Assembly (NCBI RefSeq): GCF_004104355.1
Contig: NZ_RJLM01000003.1
Location: 186,001 to 250,000 of the forward strand
DNA: 64,000 nucleotides
Source: Photobacterium chitinilyticum
GTDB taxonomy: Bacteria; Pseudomonadota; Gammaproteobacteria; Enterobacterales; Vibrionaceae
Direction of reading: 5' to 3'
The notes under the pieces were generated by a model. The model saw only the letters and a list, made by a program, of their open reading frames with translations. It was not told where the DNA came from and searched no databases. This document shows, one piece after another, positions 1-11,400 of the stretch; the first letter of the stretch is position 1, and the number at the start of each line of letters is the position of its first letter. The position numbers were made by a program, and so were the translations under genes.

Positions 1-31
1 CAAGCGTATTTAACAAGTTGGTCATCATCAT
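1..31 (-). CDS. Start of next assembly-line gene (partial)
   Basis: Only the first ten or so codons are inside the window. The ATG at 31-29 overlaps the TGA of the preceding Cy-A-PCP-Ox gene, and three ATG codons follow one another, giving MMMTNLLNTL. A GGAGGG Shine-Dalgarno lies just upstream, inside the preceding gene. The Met-Thr-x-Leu-Leu-x-x-Leu opening is compatible with a TubC-type N-terminal docking domain of another NRPS or PKS subunit, but ten residues cannot prove that. The coupling shows the operon continues leftward, and the release domain may lie there. Confidence 0.6.
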   Translation of the reverse strand, partial: MMMTNLLNTL

Positions 32-3000
32 AGCGCTCCCTCCTCAAACGACTGGGTGAAAGACAGTTGTGGCTGGGATGCTGGACCCGCAACACCACCG
101 ACCATGCAGGATAAAAATAACTGGGAGGAAGACAACGACAGCGCCTCTCTAAAAAGCTCTGGGCGAGCATCACCAATCTGGCAAACAGAGAGCCCATTCT
201 GATGCGCCGACATTTCGAGCAATTGACAAATAGCACCGGTTTCAATCAAACCAAATGGCAAACTGGCCTGTTCATACAAAGGAGCAATAGCCGACATTTC
301 AAGAACAAATACCGCCATGAAAGGGGCATCACCCACCCACGTACCATTACCAATGGAAAAACGGCTAAAAAGATTATCAGGTAGATGATTGGTTACACGT
401 TGCAATTGGTGTGCATCAGGCTGATAGTAAAAAGCCCCGGCCATCGACTCCGTTTCGAATTCTGGATTTATCAACAGATAAGTTTGTACCGCTTGCAGGC
501 CGCCGGCAGATGCATAATTGCACTTTCGCTGGTCGTTTGAATAGTAACTACAGAGTGGCTCTAGCCATCGCCCCAACTGTGTCTCGGTAAGTGGATTAGC
601 TTCGAAAATTCGGCCACTCTCACGGAACCACTTCAATTCAGGTTGATCAGACAGAGGCAGCGATATTTGTTGCTTTAGGTCATCACGAATTACCGTGCGT
701 GACTGTTTAAACAATAAACGTGCATTTTGGTCTTTCAAGGATTGATGGGTTGCAAAATAACCATTTGCACTAGCTTGATCTGCAAACCATTGGACGTCAT
801 TCGACAACACGCCATTTTCAACAGGCGTACAATGCCGAGCAACTAGCTCTATGATAGCTTTCACTGTCGGGCTACGAGCCAAATCTGGAAGCTTAGGCCT
901 AAAACCAAATGTCGCTTCTATATGCGTGGCAATTGCGATTAAATCCACCGATGACGCACCAAGATCAAGTAATGAGTCACTAGCCTGTATCGACGACTGC
1001 TTTAAAACATCTGATAACAAACTCAAGACTTGCGGAGTCATATCTGTAGCTGACGATGTGGCCTTGTTCGGCTTAGCTGCGTGCTCAGCTGACGAATGCA
1101 TACTCTCTAATACAGAGCGGTCAAGTTTTGCGTTTGCAGTCAAAGGCCAGTGTGATAGAAAATACCATGCAACAGGTACCATGTATGATGGCAATGCAGC
1201 TTGGCTGCGTTCAATCAATTCGGCTTCAAGTCTCTCATCGCCAATCACAAACGCCACAAGCTGCATTTGATGGCGTTCACCAATAGCAATGACTATGGCA
1301 TCTTTAACCTGTGAGTGCTTGTTTATTGTCGCTGCAATCTCACCTGTTTCTACCCGAAATCCATTAACTTTCACCTGGTTGTCTTCACGCCCTAGAAACT
1401 CAATCGAACCGTCATCACGGTAACGTCCATAATCTCCTGTTTTGTATAGAAGAACGCCAGTATCTGGGTGTGGGAAAAAGCTCTGGCTCGTTTTTTCTTC
1501 ATCCGCAAAATAACCGGAAGCAAGCCCTTTCCCTGCAATATAGATTTCACCCTTTTTCCAAGACGGTGCAACATTTAACTGCTGATCAAGTACATAAACT
1601 TGCTGGCCACCAAGCGCATAACCATAAGGAACACTCGTCCATTCTGGTTCTACCTGTTTGATCGCGTAATAGATTGACCAAATCGATGCTTCTGTTGCAC
1701 CACCCAAGCTATATTGGCTAAGTTCAGGCCAAAGCTTCCAAGCCATCTCCGGCAGATCCAACGGAATCCAATCTCCGCTCATCATCACTGTATGTAACGG
1801 AATTGCTGGCGCTTGCTTTGGATGTAAGGAGACATAATCCACCAGCAAGGCAAACAAGCTCGGTACGGAGTTCCATACTGTAACCTGGTGCTGGATGCAC
1901 AGCGATGCCCAATGAGATGGATCCAATGCGAGTTCTTCGCTAGGCAGTACTATCGTGCCGCCCTGACCGAGTACACCAAAAATGTCGTATACCGATAAAT
2001 CAAAATGCAGGGCTGAAATAGACAATGCACAATCTTTATCTGTGATATTAAAGCGCAAATTAATATCCAGCACAGTATTCATGGCTGCCTGATGAGTGAT
2101 CATCACTCCCTTAGGCATACCCGTCGAGCCTGACGTGTAAATGATATAAGCCAGTTCATCAGCAGTTAGACTTGATGAGCTTCTCAAGCTTGCCAGATCA
2201 CCGGACAACGTCATATCAGCACAAATCACCGAGATATCTGAAGGTAGATCAAGATGAGGCCGTCCCCCAATCGCGACTCGCGCCTTTAGATCAGACAAGA
2301 TTTTATGTTTGCGCTCTTGAGGCTGTTGGGCTGAAATGGGTACGTAAGCCCCGCCGGCAATTAGAATAGCCAAGCATGCAGCCACTTGAGCCGGGCCTTT
2401 GGGCATCAGAACAGGAACTGGCTCTCCAGGGTTAAGTTCTAGCTGGTTAAGTTTCTCAACCAGTGCCGCTACTGTTCTCGCTAGCTGCCTGTGTGTGGTA
2501 ATTTGACCATCCTGAATGATCGCTGATTCATTAGCATGAGCTGACCAATTTTGAAGCCATAATGTCTGTAACAAAGCATTCGGCTGATCACAGTGAGCTT
2601 GAACCGCCAAATCAGATGGAACCGGTTTAGTTGCCTGATAACACAAAGTACCCAATGCACTTTTTTCTGCTGCTACGCCACGAATATAAGATATAAAGAC
2701 ATCCATCATGGCTTCAATCATTTGACTCGGGAATACACCTTCTACCACATCCCACTGAACTAACAGCTCGCCGGACATTTCAGTAATCTGGTTGTCCAAT
2801 AAGACTTGGGCTGTCTGACCTCGGGCGTGCACAGGATGACCGGGTTGTAAATGCTGATTTTTAAGCAAACGCGCATCATTTTGAGTCAGTGTGCTTGTAA
2901 ACACGACGGGCATCAAAATGCCCCCAAGCTGGCTTGCCTCAGAGGCCATATCGGACATAACACTCATTCCGCTATAGTCTTGATGCTCGATGTCATGCCA

Positions 3001-4035
3001 TAGCTGTTGTTGCAATCGCTGAGCCCGCACCAATTTCGTCTCAGCAGGCCTCATGTCCATCTCAAAAATCATGGTATTGGTAAAATCACCCACCAGGCGG
3101 TCCACATCCCGATGGAAAGGCTTACGGTTGAACATCGTCATATTGAGGCAAAAATGATCATTTTCACTCCACTGTGAAAGTACCTCTCCAAATAGGGTTA
3201 GCAACAATGCCGACGGTGTTATTCCAGCCTCAATACAGATATCCTTGACGCACTGCCAAGTATCCGAGTTGACCGTTTTGATTAAACGGTCAAATGTCGG
3301 AACACCAACATCCTCCGGCGCTAAATTTAATGGCAGTGCTGGTGCTAAAGGAAGGTGCGCAATTTTATTTTTCCAGTACGCCACATCACGAGGATCAATC
3401 ACCTCCTGTGACTCCTGTAGCACGTAGTCACGGAAAGAGAACTCTAGCGATGGCAGGTTCTCTTGCGGCGAGTGATAAAGCACTGCGGCTTCGTCCAACA
3501 AAGTCAAAAAACTTTGTTGATCCATAATGAGCAGATCAAGGCCAAAGTGAATTCGCCAACTCGAATCGGGCAAGCGAGTGAACTCCAAACCGAACAAGGG
3601 CCATTGCTCATGAGGGCGAATGCCTGTTGCAATACGCTGACGTATATCATCTAAGCTAGATTCATAATCTGAACAGGCAACCAAATCATGTACGGTATAT
3701 GCCAAATCAGGAACTGAAGGCAATATTTTTTGTTCCTCATGATTGAGGATGACACAGCGCAACATTTCATGCCTATCAATCAACTGCAGCCACGCGGCAT
3801 GGTAAGCAACCGGATCGAGATCGACACAATCCAGCTCATAATAAAATTGACACGGCAACCCGCCGAGCGGTAGAGCTGTACTGCGACCTAACAGGTAGCC
3901 TTTCTGTATTTCAGTGAGGGGAAAAGGGGCATATTTTTCTTGTTCTGTACGGACTGCCATCGGCTTCGGTTCCGACGCCGCCAATAACTGTTGCAGCAAT
4001 TCTTCATCACTAACGTTGTCATTTATAAAACTCAT
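28..4035 (-). CDS. NRPS module Cy-A-PCP-Ox (thiazole-forming)
   Basis: A 1335-residue NRPS module predicted to add a Cys, cyclize it to thiazoline and oxidize it to thiazole. The Cy domain (about 35-470) has an intact D167-x4-D172-x2-S175 motif. The A domain (about 490-990) has YTSGSTG and the blocks FDLSVYD, WNSVP, MSGDWIP and SLGGATEASIW, giving a pocket code I read as DLYNMSLIW, the Cys code known from yersiniabactin-type synthetases. Its A10 motif is TANAKLD, Ala for the usual Gly, with the Lys kept. A PCP follows (LLDLGASS). The C-terminal 210 residues form a SagB/McbC-like FMN oxidase with the motif YASAGGLQAVQ, as in epothilone and bleomycin Ox domains. The start ATG overlaps the TGA of the upstream PKS gene. 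Domain calls are firm; the substrate is inferred. Confidence 0.9.
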   Translation of the reverse strand: MSFINDNVSDEELLQQLLAASEPKPMAVRTEQEKYAPFPLTEIQKGYLLGRSTALPLGGLPCQFYYELDCVDLDPVAYHAAWLQLIDRHEMLRCVILNHEEQKILPSVPDLAYTVHDLVACSDYESSLDDIRQRIATGIRPHEQWPLFGLEFTRLPDSSWRIHFGLDLLIMDQQSFLTLLDEAAVLYHSPQENLPSLEFSFRDYVLQESQEVIDPRDVAYWKNKIAHLPLAPALPLNLAPEDVGVPTFDRLIKTVNSDTWQCVKDICIEAGITPSALLLTLFGEVLSQWSENDHFCLNMTMFNRKPFHRDVDRLVGDFTNTMIFEMDMRPAETKLVRAQRLQQQLWHDIEHQDYSGMSVMSDMASEASQLGGILMPVVFTSTLTQNDARLLKNQHLQPGHPVHARGQTAQVLLDNQITEMSGELLVQWDVVEGVFPSQMIEAMMDVFISYIRGVAAEKSALGTLCYQATKPVPSDLAVQAHCDQPNALLQTLWLQNWSAHANESAIIQDGQITTHRQLARTVAALVEKLNQLELNPGEPVPVLMPKGPAQVAACLAILIAGGAYVPISAQQPQERKHKILSDLKARVAIGGRPHLDLPSDISVICADMTLSGDLASLRSSSSLTADELAYIIYTSGSTGMPKGVMITHQAAMNTVLDINLRFNITDKDCALSISALHFDLSVYDIFGVLGQGGTIVLPSEELALDPSHWASLCIQHQVTVWNSVPSLFALLVDYVSLHPKQAPAIPLHTVMMSGDWIPLDLPEMAWKLWPELSQYSLGGATEASIWSIYYAIKQVEPEWTSVPYGYALGGQQVYVLDQQLNVAPSWKKGEIYIAGKGLASGYFADEEKTSQSFFPHPDTGVLLYKTGDYGRYRDDGSIEFLGREDNQVKVNGFRVETGEIAATINKHSQVKDAIVIAIGERHQMQLVAFVIGDERLEAELIERSQAALPSYMVPVAWYFLSHWPLTANAKLDRSVLESMHSSAEHAAKPNKATSSATDMTPQVLSLLSDVLKQSSIQASDSLLDLGASSVDLIAIATHIEATFGFRPKLPDLARSPTVKAIIELVARHCTPVENGVLSNDVQWFADQASANGYFATHQSLKDQNARLLFKQSRTVIRDDLKQQISLPLSDQPELKWFRESGRIFEANPLTETQLGRWLEPLCSYYSNDQRKCNYASAGGLQAVQTYLLINPEFETESMAGAFYYQPDAHQLQRVTNHLPDNLFSRFSIGNGTWVGDAPFMAVFVLEMSAIAPLYEQASLPFGLIETGAICQLLEMSAHQNGLSVCQIGDARPELFREALSLSSSQLFLSCMVGGVAGPASQPQLSFTQSFEEGAL

Positions 4036-7000
4036 ACCGAAGCTACCTCTTGTGACTGACTCTTTTTCTGCTCGATAGACTGGGAAAGCCCAAGTCTTTC
4101 TTCACTATTCATTTGATTTAACTTTAAATATAGTGATGATATCCGCTCAGCCTGCGCTGTATCCGCGAGTTGAACGGCCAACTGTCGAGGCGTTCTGTGA
4201 CGAATAAAATCCGCCAACCCCATCTCAGTTTTATAAATACTTCTCAGTTTGGATAACATTCGCACGGCGGCCAAGGAGTCTCCCCCCGCCTGCAAGAAGT
4301 CATCCATCACATTGACACTTGTTAAACCGAGGCTTTCTGCAAAAAACAGGCATAAACAACGTTCAAGATCCGACTGTGCGCCACTGTCTTCTTTCAGCAC
4401 GAAGGTCGATACATCCGCTCTTTCTTCCGCCAGTACCTGGGTAATAATGGCTTGGCGTTTTTCCAAACCGAGACAAGAGACCAATGAATAAGGCAGCCCT
4501 AATCGCATAAGGTCACCCATAATCGCAACACCTTGCTCAATACCGATTGCACCTAGCAAGCTTTCTTGGAACAACCCTTCTGAAGATTCAAGACTTTCTC
4601 CCAATGCACCGGCAGGAAGCCATGCATCCCATGCAATTGTTTGAATCAGAGGTGACTCACTCTGACCTTCTGCCAGAGCGTTCAAGAACATGTTCGCGGC
4701 GCCATAATCAGCGCAGCCAACACCGGATATTTCTGAGGTGATGGACGAGAATAAGACTAGGCTCCGACAAGACAATCGACAGAGCCGTTCTTTGACATGC
4801 CATGCCGCACGAGCCTTGCAATGGACATTACTGTCTGTATTGAGCGGATCAAGCAAGCCTAAATCTTGGTTGATATAACGGCCAGTCAACAACCAAGCGC
4901 TGTCTACCGAATCGTGTTCTGTTTCGATTGAGGCGAACAACTTTTCAAGGGCATCCACATCACCGAGATCGACCTGGTAGTAGCTCAATGTCGTTTGAGA
5001 TTGCTCCAGTCGCGCTTTGAGCGAAACAAACGCAGGGCGCTTTTCAAGTTCCGTGTAAGATGAAAAACCCGTCAAGATTAAATGCTCAGTTTTACCGACA
5101 AACCTACGGGCAAGTTGCAGCCCAATCCCACCCGTTCCTCCGAGCAACAACACGGCCTTCTTTTCCTGTGCTGATGTATCGTCGAGTTGCGGCGATGTTT
5201 CTACTTTTTTATCAAGCGGTACTGAAGTCCACTCTTTGTGCCACAAGCGCCCGAATCGCTCCGCAACGTACGGAAGATCCAATGTCTTAACGGCCTCGCT
5301 AGGCACTAATTTCGTAATAATCTGCCAGTTCAGTGATTTCTCGAACTCAATCGTGTTCACGGTAATTGATGGATACTCAAGCGATAAGTTTCTCGCGATT
5401 CCAATCGCCAACGCCCCAAGCGGGTTCACAGGCTCACAACCGATCACGGTGTGCAACGCAGGAATGACCACCGTAAGATGTCCTTGCCACTTTCGCTTTA
5501 TTAACTCACGAGAAAGGTATACTAGTGCGTCATAACCCAGTGTTTTGCCTTGCTCAAATTGCTGAGCTTCCTTCTGCATTGGCCAGGCAAAAACAATGTT
5601 GAGACAATCATCGAGGCGCTGACCAAGATCTTCGAACAAAGCGCTAAAGTGTTCGGGCTGGGACGGGTTGATCTGAAAACCTTGCTCAACCTTTTCAAAG
5701 TCTTCAGCTGGCTTTACGCAAATCCCCTCAACCACACTCTCGTGGCAAGGCAAGAAGCAAAGTGCATTTTTTAGTACATCAGAAGCTGTCTCTGCCGGTA
5801 CACGCCAAAGCGGAACCGGTGACCACTTCGTCGTCTGTACCCACTCAGATTCTGGCAAGATTTCCTGCCCCGAATCCGCTTCTGTCAGAGTCGTCGCGAG
5901 GGGAAGTATGTGTTCTTGTCGAACAAATGGATAAAGAGGCAGCGGAATACGCTGTCCTGACTCAACCTGTGTAGGCGAAATATCCCACCCTTCGACCCAT
6001 AGACGAGCCAAACAGGTTAGCCAGTCTTCATCTTGTTGTAGATAGGAGCTAAACGTCTGTGCTGTTTCAATATTCATTTCCGTGCACTGAGAACGAACCA
6101 GGCGAGACAACACGCACCCAGGCCCTACTTCAATGGCCTGAGCTTCTGGATATTGATTCGCCATTGACTGAATATTGTCACTAAAGCGTACTGTTTCTCT
6201 AAGGTGTCTTACCCAGTATTCCGCCGAAAGAGCAAGATCCGGATCGTGTAATTTGCCCGTCACATTACTGAACACCGGAATGCGAGGAGTTTTGAATTGG
6301 ATTTTCTCACAACACTGGCTAAATGACTCCAATACAGGATCCAGCAAATGAGAGTGGAATCCGTGAGAAACATTAAGACGCACACTGTCAATTTGGCGAG
6401 CTGAAAGCTGAGCGGCTAACGCCTCAATGTCTGTAGGCAGGCCTGAGATCACACAACGGTCGGAACGATTAATAACCGCCACAGAGAGCTTGGAACTTAG
6501 CAGCGAGGAAAGTTCTTGCGGCGAACATGATACCGACAGCATCGCAGCTCCAGGAAGGGCGCTTACTAGTGAGCCTCGCTCATAGACTAACTGCAGTGCC
6601 TCCTCAAACGACATTACGCCGGCAATTGCGGCGGCAACATACTCGCCAATGCTATGTCCCAACATGGCAACGGGCTGAACACCCTTTTCAATCAGTAATT
6701 CCGCAACTCCATACTCAACAATAAACAAGCATAGTTGCGTGTTGAGGGTAGCTCGAAGCGCCTCTTCATCATTGCCAAACATCACTGTACGAATGTCGTA
6801 CCCCAACAAGGGTTGCAAGTAGAGTGCGGCAGTATCAATACGTTCACGGAAGGAGCTCTCATGCAGATATAAGCTGTTTCCCATGCCTGCAAACTGGCTT
6901 CCTTGGCCCGGGAAGAGAAATACCGCATCTCTCCTTTGGTGTTTCTCTGTTCGTACAGAACGAAGTACACTCTCACCAGTTAACCACTGGGCGGCATCTT

Positions 7001-8471
7001 GTTGCGAGTTCAACACCGAGGCTTGCCGTTGAGCTAAGTGCGTTCGTCCCGCCCACAAAGTATATTCTGCATCCGCCAAGCTATCTGGGGACTGTCGAAG
7101 ACACTGTGCCAAAGACCGACGCTGCAAGTTAGCCTGCTGCTCTGTATTCGCCGACCAACACAATACATGCGGCCGTTCATGCTTGGCTGGTTCTTGAGTT
7201 CGCAATACAGGAGGACCACTGATAATTGCATGAACATTCGTCCCTCCAATGCCAAACGAGCTAACCGCAGCAAATGGGACTTTCTGATCCTCTGCCCAAG
7301 GAATACAGTGCTGATTAAAGTGAAAACGACTCCCTTCCAGCGGCAGCTCGGGATTAGGCTGGCTGAAATGACAGAGCGGCGCGATCTGGCGCTCTCTGAC
7401 TGTAAAAATAGCCTTGATCAGCCCAATAACACCTGAGACCGTATTGAGATGACCGATATTGGCTTTAGAGCTCCCCAAATAACAGGCTTGAGAAGCTTCA
7501 CCATAAATATGTCGAATACTTTCAAACTCAATCGGGTCACCCAAATGGGTTCCTGTACCATGGGTTTCTATATACCGAATATCATCGGCACTCAGACCAC
7601 TTAGAGCTAACGCCTCGGCAAGTACGGAATTTTGTCCTTTTACACTTGGGGCAGCCAAACCAGCCTTATCAAAACCATCATTATTAGCGGCAGTGGCATG
7701 AATGACAGCATGTATGGTGTCTCCACTTTCAATTGCATCATCAAGACGCTTCAATATCACTGCCGCAGTACCATTACCGCCAATAATACCGTCGGCAGTC
7801 ACATCAAACGGGGCGACTCTCCCTGTCGGTGACATCGGGCCTCCCGGTTCAGCGGCGTAACCTGATTCAAGGTCTAAACACACCGCAGCCCCACCGGCCA
7901 AAGCCATATCACTTTCGCCTTGCAACAAGGATTGAACAGCCAAATGTACAGCAAGCAAACCACTAGAACAGGCACTCTGAACACAAACGGCTGGACCTTT
8001 CAAGTTCAGGTAATACGCTGTTTTAGTCGCGATAAAATCCTTATCGCTATTAACTAGCATGCGGAAGTATTCAGCCCCACCTTGATGATAACTGTGCGGT
8101 TTGACGTGCTTAGTCACATAATCATTGAACCCGGCGCAGGCAAAGACCCCCGTATTCAATGCGTCATCAGATTGACCATACCCTGCATGCTCCAAAGCAT
8201 GCCAGCTTGTTTCAAGAAATACGCGTTGCTGAGGATCCATCATCTTCGCCTCAGCAGGCGATATACCAAAGTGCGCGGCATCAAAGCAGGTAGCTTCTTT
8301 TAATGGAAATGTTTTATCCACGTAATGAGGAGAGGTGCTCGATACCGCCTCTTTAACGGTTTCTATAGCGCATTTTCCGTCTTTGACGTTATGCCAAAAC
8401 TCTTCTGCTGTTTCTGCGCCCGGAACGCGAGCTGCAAATCCAATAACGGCAATAGCATCACTATTATTCAT
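4032..8471 (-). CDS. Type I PKS module KS-AT-KR-ACP
   Basis: A 1479-residue PKS module that adds one extender unit and reduces the beta-keto group to hydroxyl. The KS (about 1-430) has active Cys168 in SACSSG plus THGTGT and NIGHL histidines. The AT (about 515-810) has GQGSQ, GHSIGEY and a GFHS motif, which suits malonyl rather than methylmalonyl-CoA. The KR (about 1110-1290) has the GGTGGIG nucleotide loop and a Ser...Tyr-Gly-Ala-Ala-Asn catalytic set. The ACP near 1390-1460 carries AGGDSL. No DH, ER or C-methyltransferase is evident. It overlaps the upstream gene by 8 bases and the downstream gene by 4, so it is translationally coupled inside the operon. Confidence 0.92.
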   Translation of the reverse strand: MNNSDAIAVIGFAARVPGAETAEEFWHNVKDGKCAIETVKEAVSSTSPHYVDKTFPLKEATCFDAAHFGISPAEAKMMDPQQRVFLETSWHALEHAGYGQSDDALNTGVFACAGFNDYVTKHVKPHSYHQGGAEYFRMLVNSDKDFIATKTAYYLNLKGPAVCVQSACSSGLLAVHLAVQSLLQGESDMALAGGAAVCLDLESGYAAEPGGPMSPTGRVAPFDVTADGIIGGNGTAAVILKRLDDAIESGDTIHAVIHATAANNDGFDKAGLAAPSVKGQNSVLAEALALSGLSADDIRYIETHGTGTHLGDPIEFESIRHIYGEASQACYLGSSKANIGHLNTVSGVIGLIKAIFTVRERQIAPLCHFSQPNPELPLEGSRFHFNQHCIPWAEDQKVPFAAVSSFGIGGTNVHAIISGPPVLRTQEPAKHERPHVLCWSANTEQQANLQRRSLAQCLRQSPDSLADAEYTLWAGRTHLAQRQASVLNSQQDAAQWLTGESVLRSVRTEKHQRRDAVFLFPGQGSQFAGMGNSLYLHESSFRERIDTAALYLQPLLGYDIRTVMFGNDEEALRATLNTQLCLFIVEYGVAELLIEKGVQPVAMLGHSIGEYVAAAIAGVMSFEEALQLVYERGSLVSALPGAAMLSVSCSPQELSSLLSSKLSVAVINRSDRCVISGLPTDIEALAAQLSARQIDSVRLNVSHGFHSHLLDPVLESFSQCCEKIQFKTPRIPVFSNVTGKLHDPDLALSAEYWVRHLRETVRFSDNIQSMANQYPEAQAIEVGPGCVLSRLVRSQCTEMNIETAQTFSSYLQQDEDWLTCLARLWVEGWDISPTQVESGQRIPLPLYPFVRQEHILPLATTLTEADSGQEILPESEWVQTTKWSPVPLWRVPAETASDVLKNALCFLPCHESVVEGICVKPAEDFEKVEQGFQINPSQPEHFSALFEDLGQRLDDCLNIVFAWPMQKEAQQFEQGKTLGYDALVYLSRELIKRKWQGHLTVVIPALHTVIGCEPVNPLGALAIGIARNLSLEYPSITVNTIEFEKSLNWQIITKLVPSEAVKTLDLPYVAERFGRLWHKEWTSVPLDKKVETSPQLDDTSAQEKKAVLLLGGTGGIGLQLARRFVGKTEHLILTGFSSYTELEKRPAFVSLKARLEQSQTTLSYYQVDLGDVDALEKLFASIETEHDSVDSAWLLTGRYINQDLGLLDPLNTDSNVHCKARAAWHVKERLCRLSCRSLVLFSSITSEISGVGCADYGAANMFLNALAEGQSESPLIQTIAWDAWLPAGALGESLESSEGLFQESLLGAIGIEQGVAIMGDLMRLGLPYSLVSCLGLEKRQAIITQVLAEERADVSTFVLKEDSGAQSDLERCLCLFFAESLGLTSVNVMDDFLQAGGDSLAAVRMLSKLRSIYKTEMGLADFIRHRTPRQLAVQLADTAQAERISSLYLKLNQMNSEERLGLSQSIEQKKSQSQEVASV

Positions 8472-11400
8472 GTATATTTACCTCAGACATTGAATTCTGT
8501 TCGATTTTGTTTTGACGTCTGCGGCGACGCTGTCCCCTTGCTATCGCTGACAAGGTACTACTGTCTTGTTTAGCCTGACTGTCATAACTGTTGGCAAGTT
8601 GCTTTAACACTGGATTGGCAAATATGTGGGAAACCGATTTTTCCACACCGGTCAAAGTCGTTAAACGGGAGTTAAGTGCCACGGCTTTTAAAGAGTCACC
8701 TCCCAACAAGAAAAAGTTGTCGTTAGGTGTCACGCATTCAATTTGTAATAACGCTTTCCATTCGTTAGCAATCATATTTTCGAGCTTGTTCAACGTCCCC
8801 TCAACGGCTGATGGCTCGGCCTTCACATCGGCTAGTCGCTTTTCTATCGCCTGCCGATCCACCTTGCCGTTCGGGGTAACGGGTAACTGACTCAATACGA
8901 CAACTCGACGGGGAAGCATATATTCGGGTAGGCGATCACTTAGCTCTCTACGCAGATCAGCAAGCTGGAGATGATGTTCATTGGTATTGCTAGTCAGTGC
9001 TACTCCAATTTGTGGGCTATTTCCCGCATTCAGCACCAACGCGATAGCTTGATTAACGCAATGTAGCCGCTTGCATTGCGCTTCGACCTCACCTAATTCA
9101 ATACGTTGTCCATTGACTTTAACTTGGAAGTCTTCTCGCCCGACAAACTGTATCTCTCCATCGTGGCGACGATAGCCCAGATCCCCCGAGCGCAACAGAC
9201 GACTCTCTTGGCCCAGAAGCTCAGCATTCACATCTGTAAGCACGCGCCGTGCCGTCAACTCAGGTTGATTGCGATATCCTTTCGTTATGCCTATACCCGC
9301 ATGACCTATTTCACCGACTACACCTTCGGGACAAATTTCAAGGAGTTCATTGAAAATATACTGTCGGGCGTTTAGAGCAGGCGAACCATAAGGAATCGCT
9401 TCACCCAACTTAAAACCATCCACGGATATCTCGTGAATAATATCCAGTAAAGAGACTTCCGTTGGACCGCCAACACTCACCAAACGACAGGATGGAAGCT
9501 TTTCGACTAAGGCCTGCACCAATGACGGGTCTATCCAATCACCTCCCATCGAAATCAATCTCAGTGACTGGGGCAGCGGCTTGTTGGCATGTTCACAAGT
9601 ACTGACAAGCATACTCATAAACGTCGGTACAGAGTTCCAAGCCGTCACTTGATGGTGATTCATCATCTGAATCCAAACATTTGGCTCGCGCTTATGCTCT
9701 GCTGCTGGCATAACCAGTGCGGCACCAGAAGATAGGGTAATAAACACGTCGAATACCGACATATCATGATGAAATGCCGAGATACTCATGGTGCGATCTC
9801 GCTCGGTAAACTCGAACCGTGCCTTTAAATCATTAATACGATTACAAATTCCCAAATGCGTTATTTCGACGCCTTTGGGTTTACCTGTTGAACCTGAGGT
9901 ATAAAGGATATAAGCAAGCCCGTGCTGATTTATCCCCTTTTCAGATGCCGACAATGCTGTCTCAGCCAGCATCGATTCACTGACAACTAATTGCGGAATT
10001 GACGAGGACCAACAAAGCGCAGAACTTTCTTCATCGACAAGCAACAGACCTACACCACTGTCTGTCAGTATTTCTGTTCGACGATATTCAGGTTGTTCGG
10101 GGTCAATAGGCACATAAGCCATACCTTGGCGTAGCACCGCCAAGATACTTGCCACACATAATGGTGTCTTTTGCATGCATATTGCGATGCTCTCTGCACC
10201 ACGAGGCAGTAATGCGGCAATTTTCTCTGCAACAGAAAGTAAATGCGCATAACTCCAGACTTCATTTGAAGTAATAAGTGCGTCTAATTGCGGATGATTA
10301 CGCACCTGTTGCTCGAACATTTCAAACAAGGAAGTGGCAGCTAATTCCGCATCGGTGGCATTTATCGCCAGCAAAGCCTGCTCTTGACGTTCCGGCAACG
10401 GAAGGGTTGCCGGAGCCATCCATCCCTTGCCCACACTCAAGTTTTCAACAAGAGCGGTAAAGGCTGCAAACATCTCGTCAATTAACAGCGACGGAAACAT
10501 CTCTTCGAGGACATCCCAGGTTAGCTCCACTCCCTTGGCCGACACCCAATACTGGCAGTCAATCCATACTTGCGGCGTCTGCGTCCGCATCTCCTTGATT
10601 CGCCCGAGTTTACCGAGATGATCATGCAAGGTTTCCTCTTGATTATCTGGCATAGTAGTAAACACATACGGCATCAATACGTTGTTACCTAAATCCCGTA
10701 ACAACTGAACACCGCTCACCAATCCATGTTCCAGCTGCTCCCAAAGTGTTTGCTGTAAACGCTGGGCGTAATCTGCAAAACAGTCTTGTTTATTGCGCTC
10801 GCATGGAAGCAGTGTAAATGAAGCAAACTCGCCGATAATATCGTTGACCTGCGGATGCAGCGACTGGCGGTTAAACCTTGGCACATTCAAAGTGATATTT
10901 TGATGTTGACTCCAGCGGGATAACACCAGCGCATAAGCCGCCATTAAAGCACTCGATGGTGTCAGCTGATGGTTTCTTACCTGAGACTGAAACTGCTGCC
11001 ACTGCTCAATAGTGATGAAACTACGTCGACGTTTCATAACACTCTTCCCGACGTCCTCGGCCCGTTTCACAAGAGGCAACGCAGGGGCTGGATATAACTT
11101 CGGCAGTTGGCTTTCCCAATAGAGCTTCGCTCTGGACATCTCTTCGGATTTATCAAGTTCAGACAGCGCATTGATATAATGAGAGAAAGTCAGATCCAAC
11201 ACCGGAAGGCTGGCATTAGGGTTTTGATATACGGTAAGCAGTTCTCTGAACAAAATCTCGTAACTTGCCCCGTCAATACACCAACCATCAAGCAAAAAAT
11301 GAATGACATATTGATCGGTACATTGGTAAACATACACAAAATGTTGAGGCCACTGTTCAAGGTCTCTTGATGAGTGCCACAGCATTTCTCGCCGCTCTTC

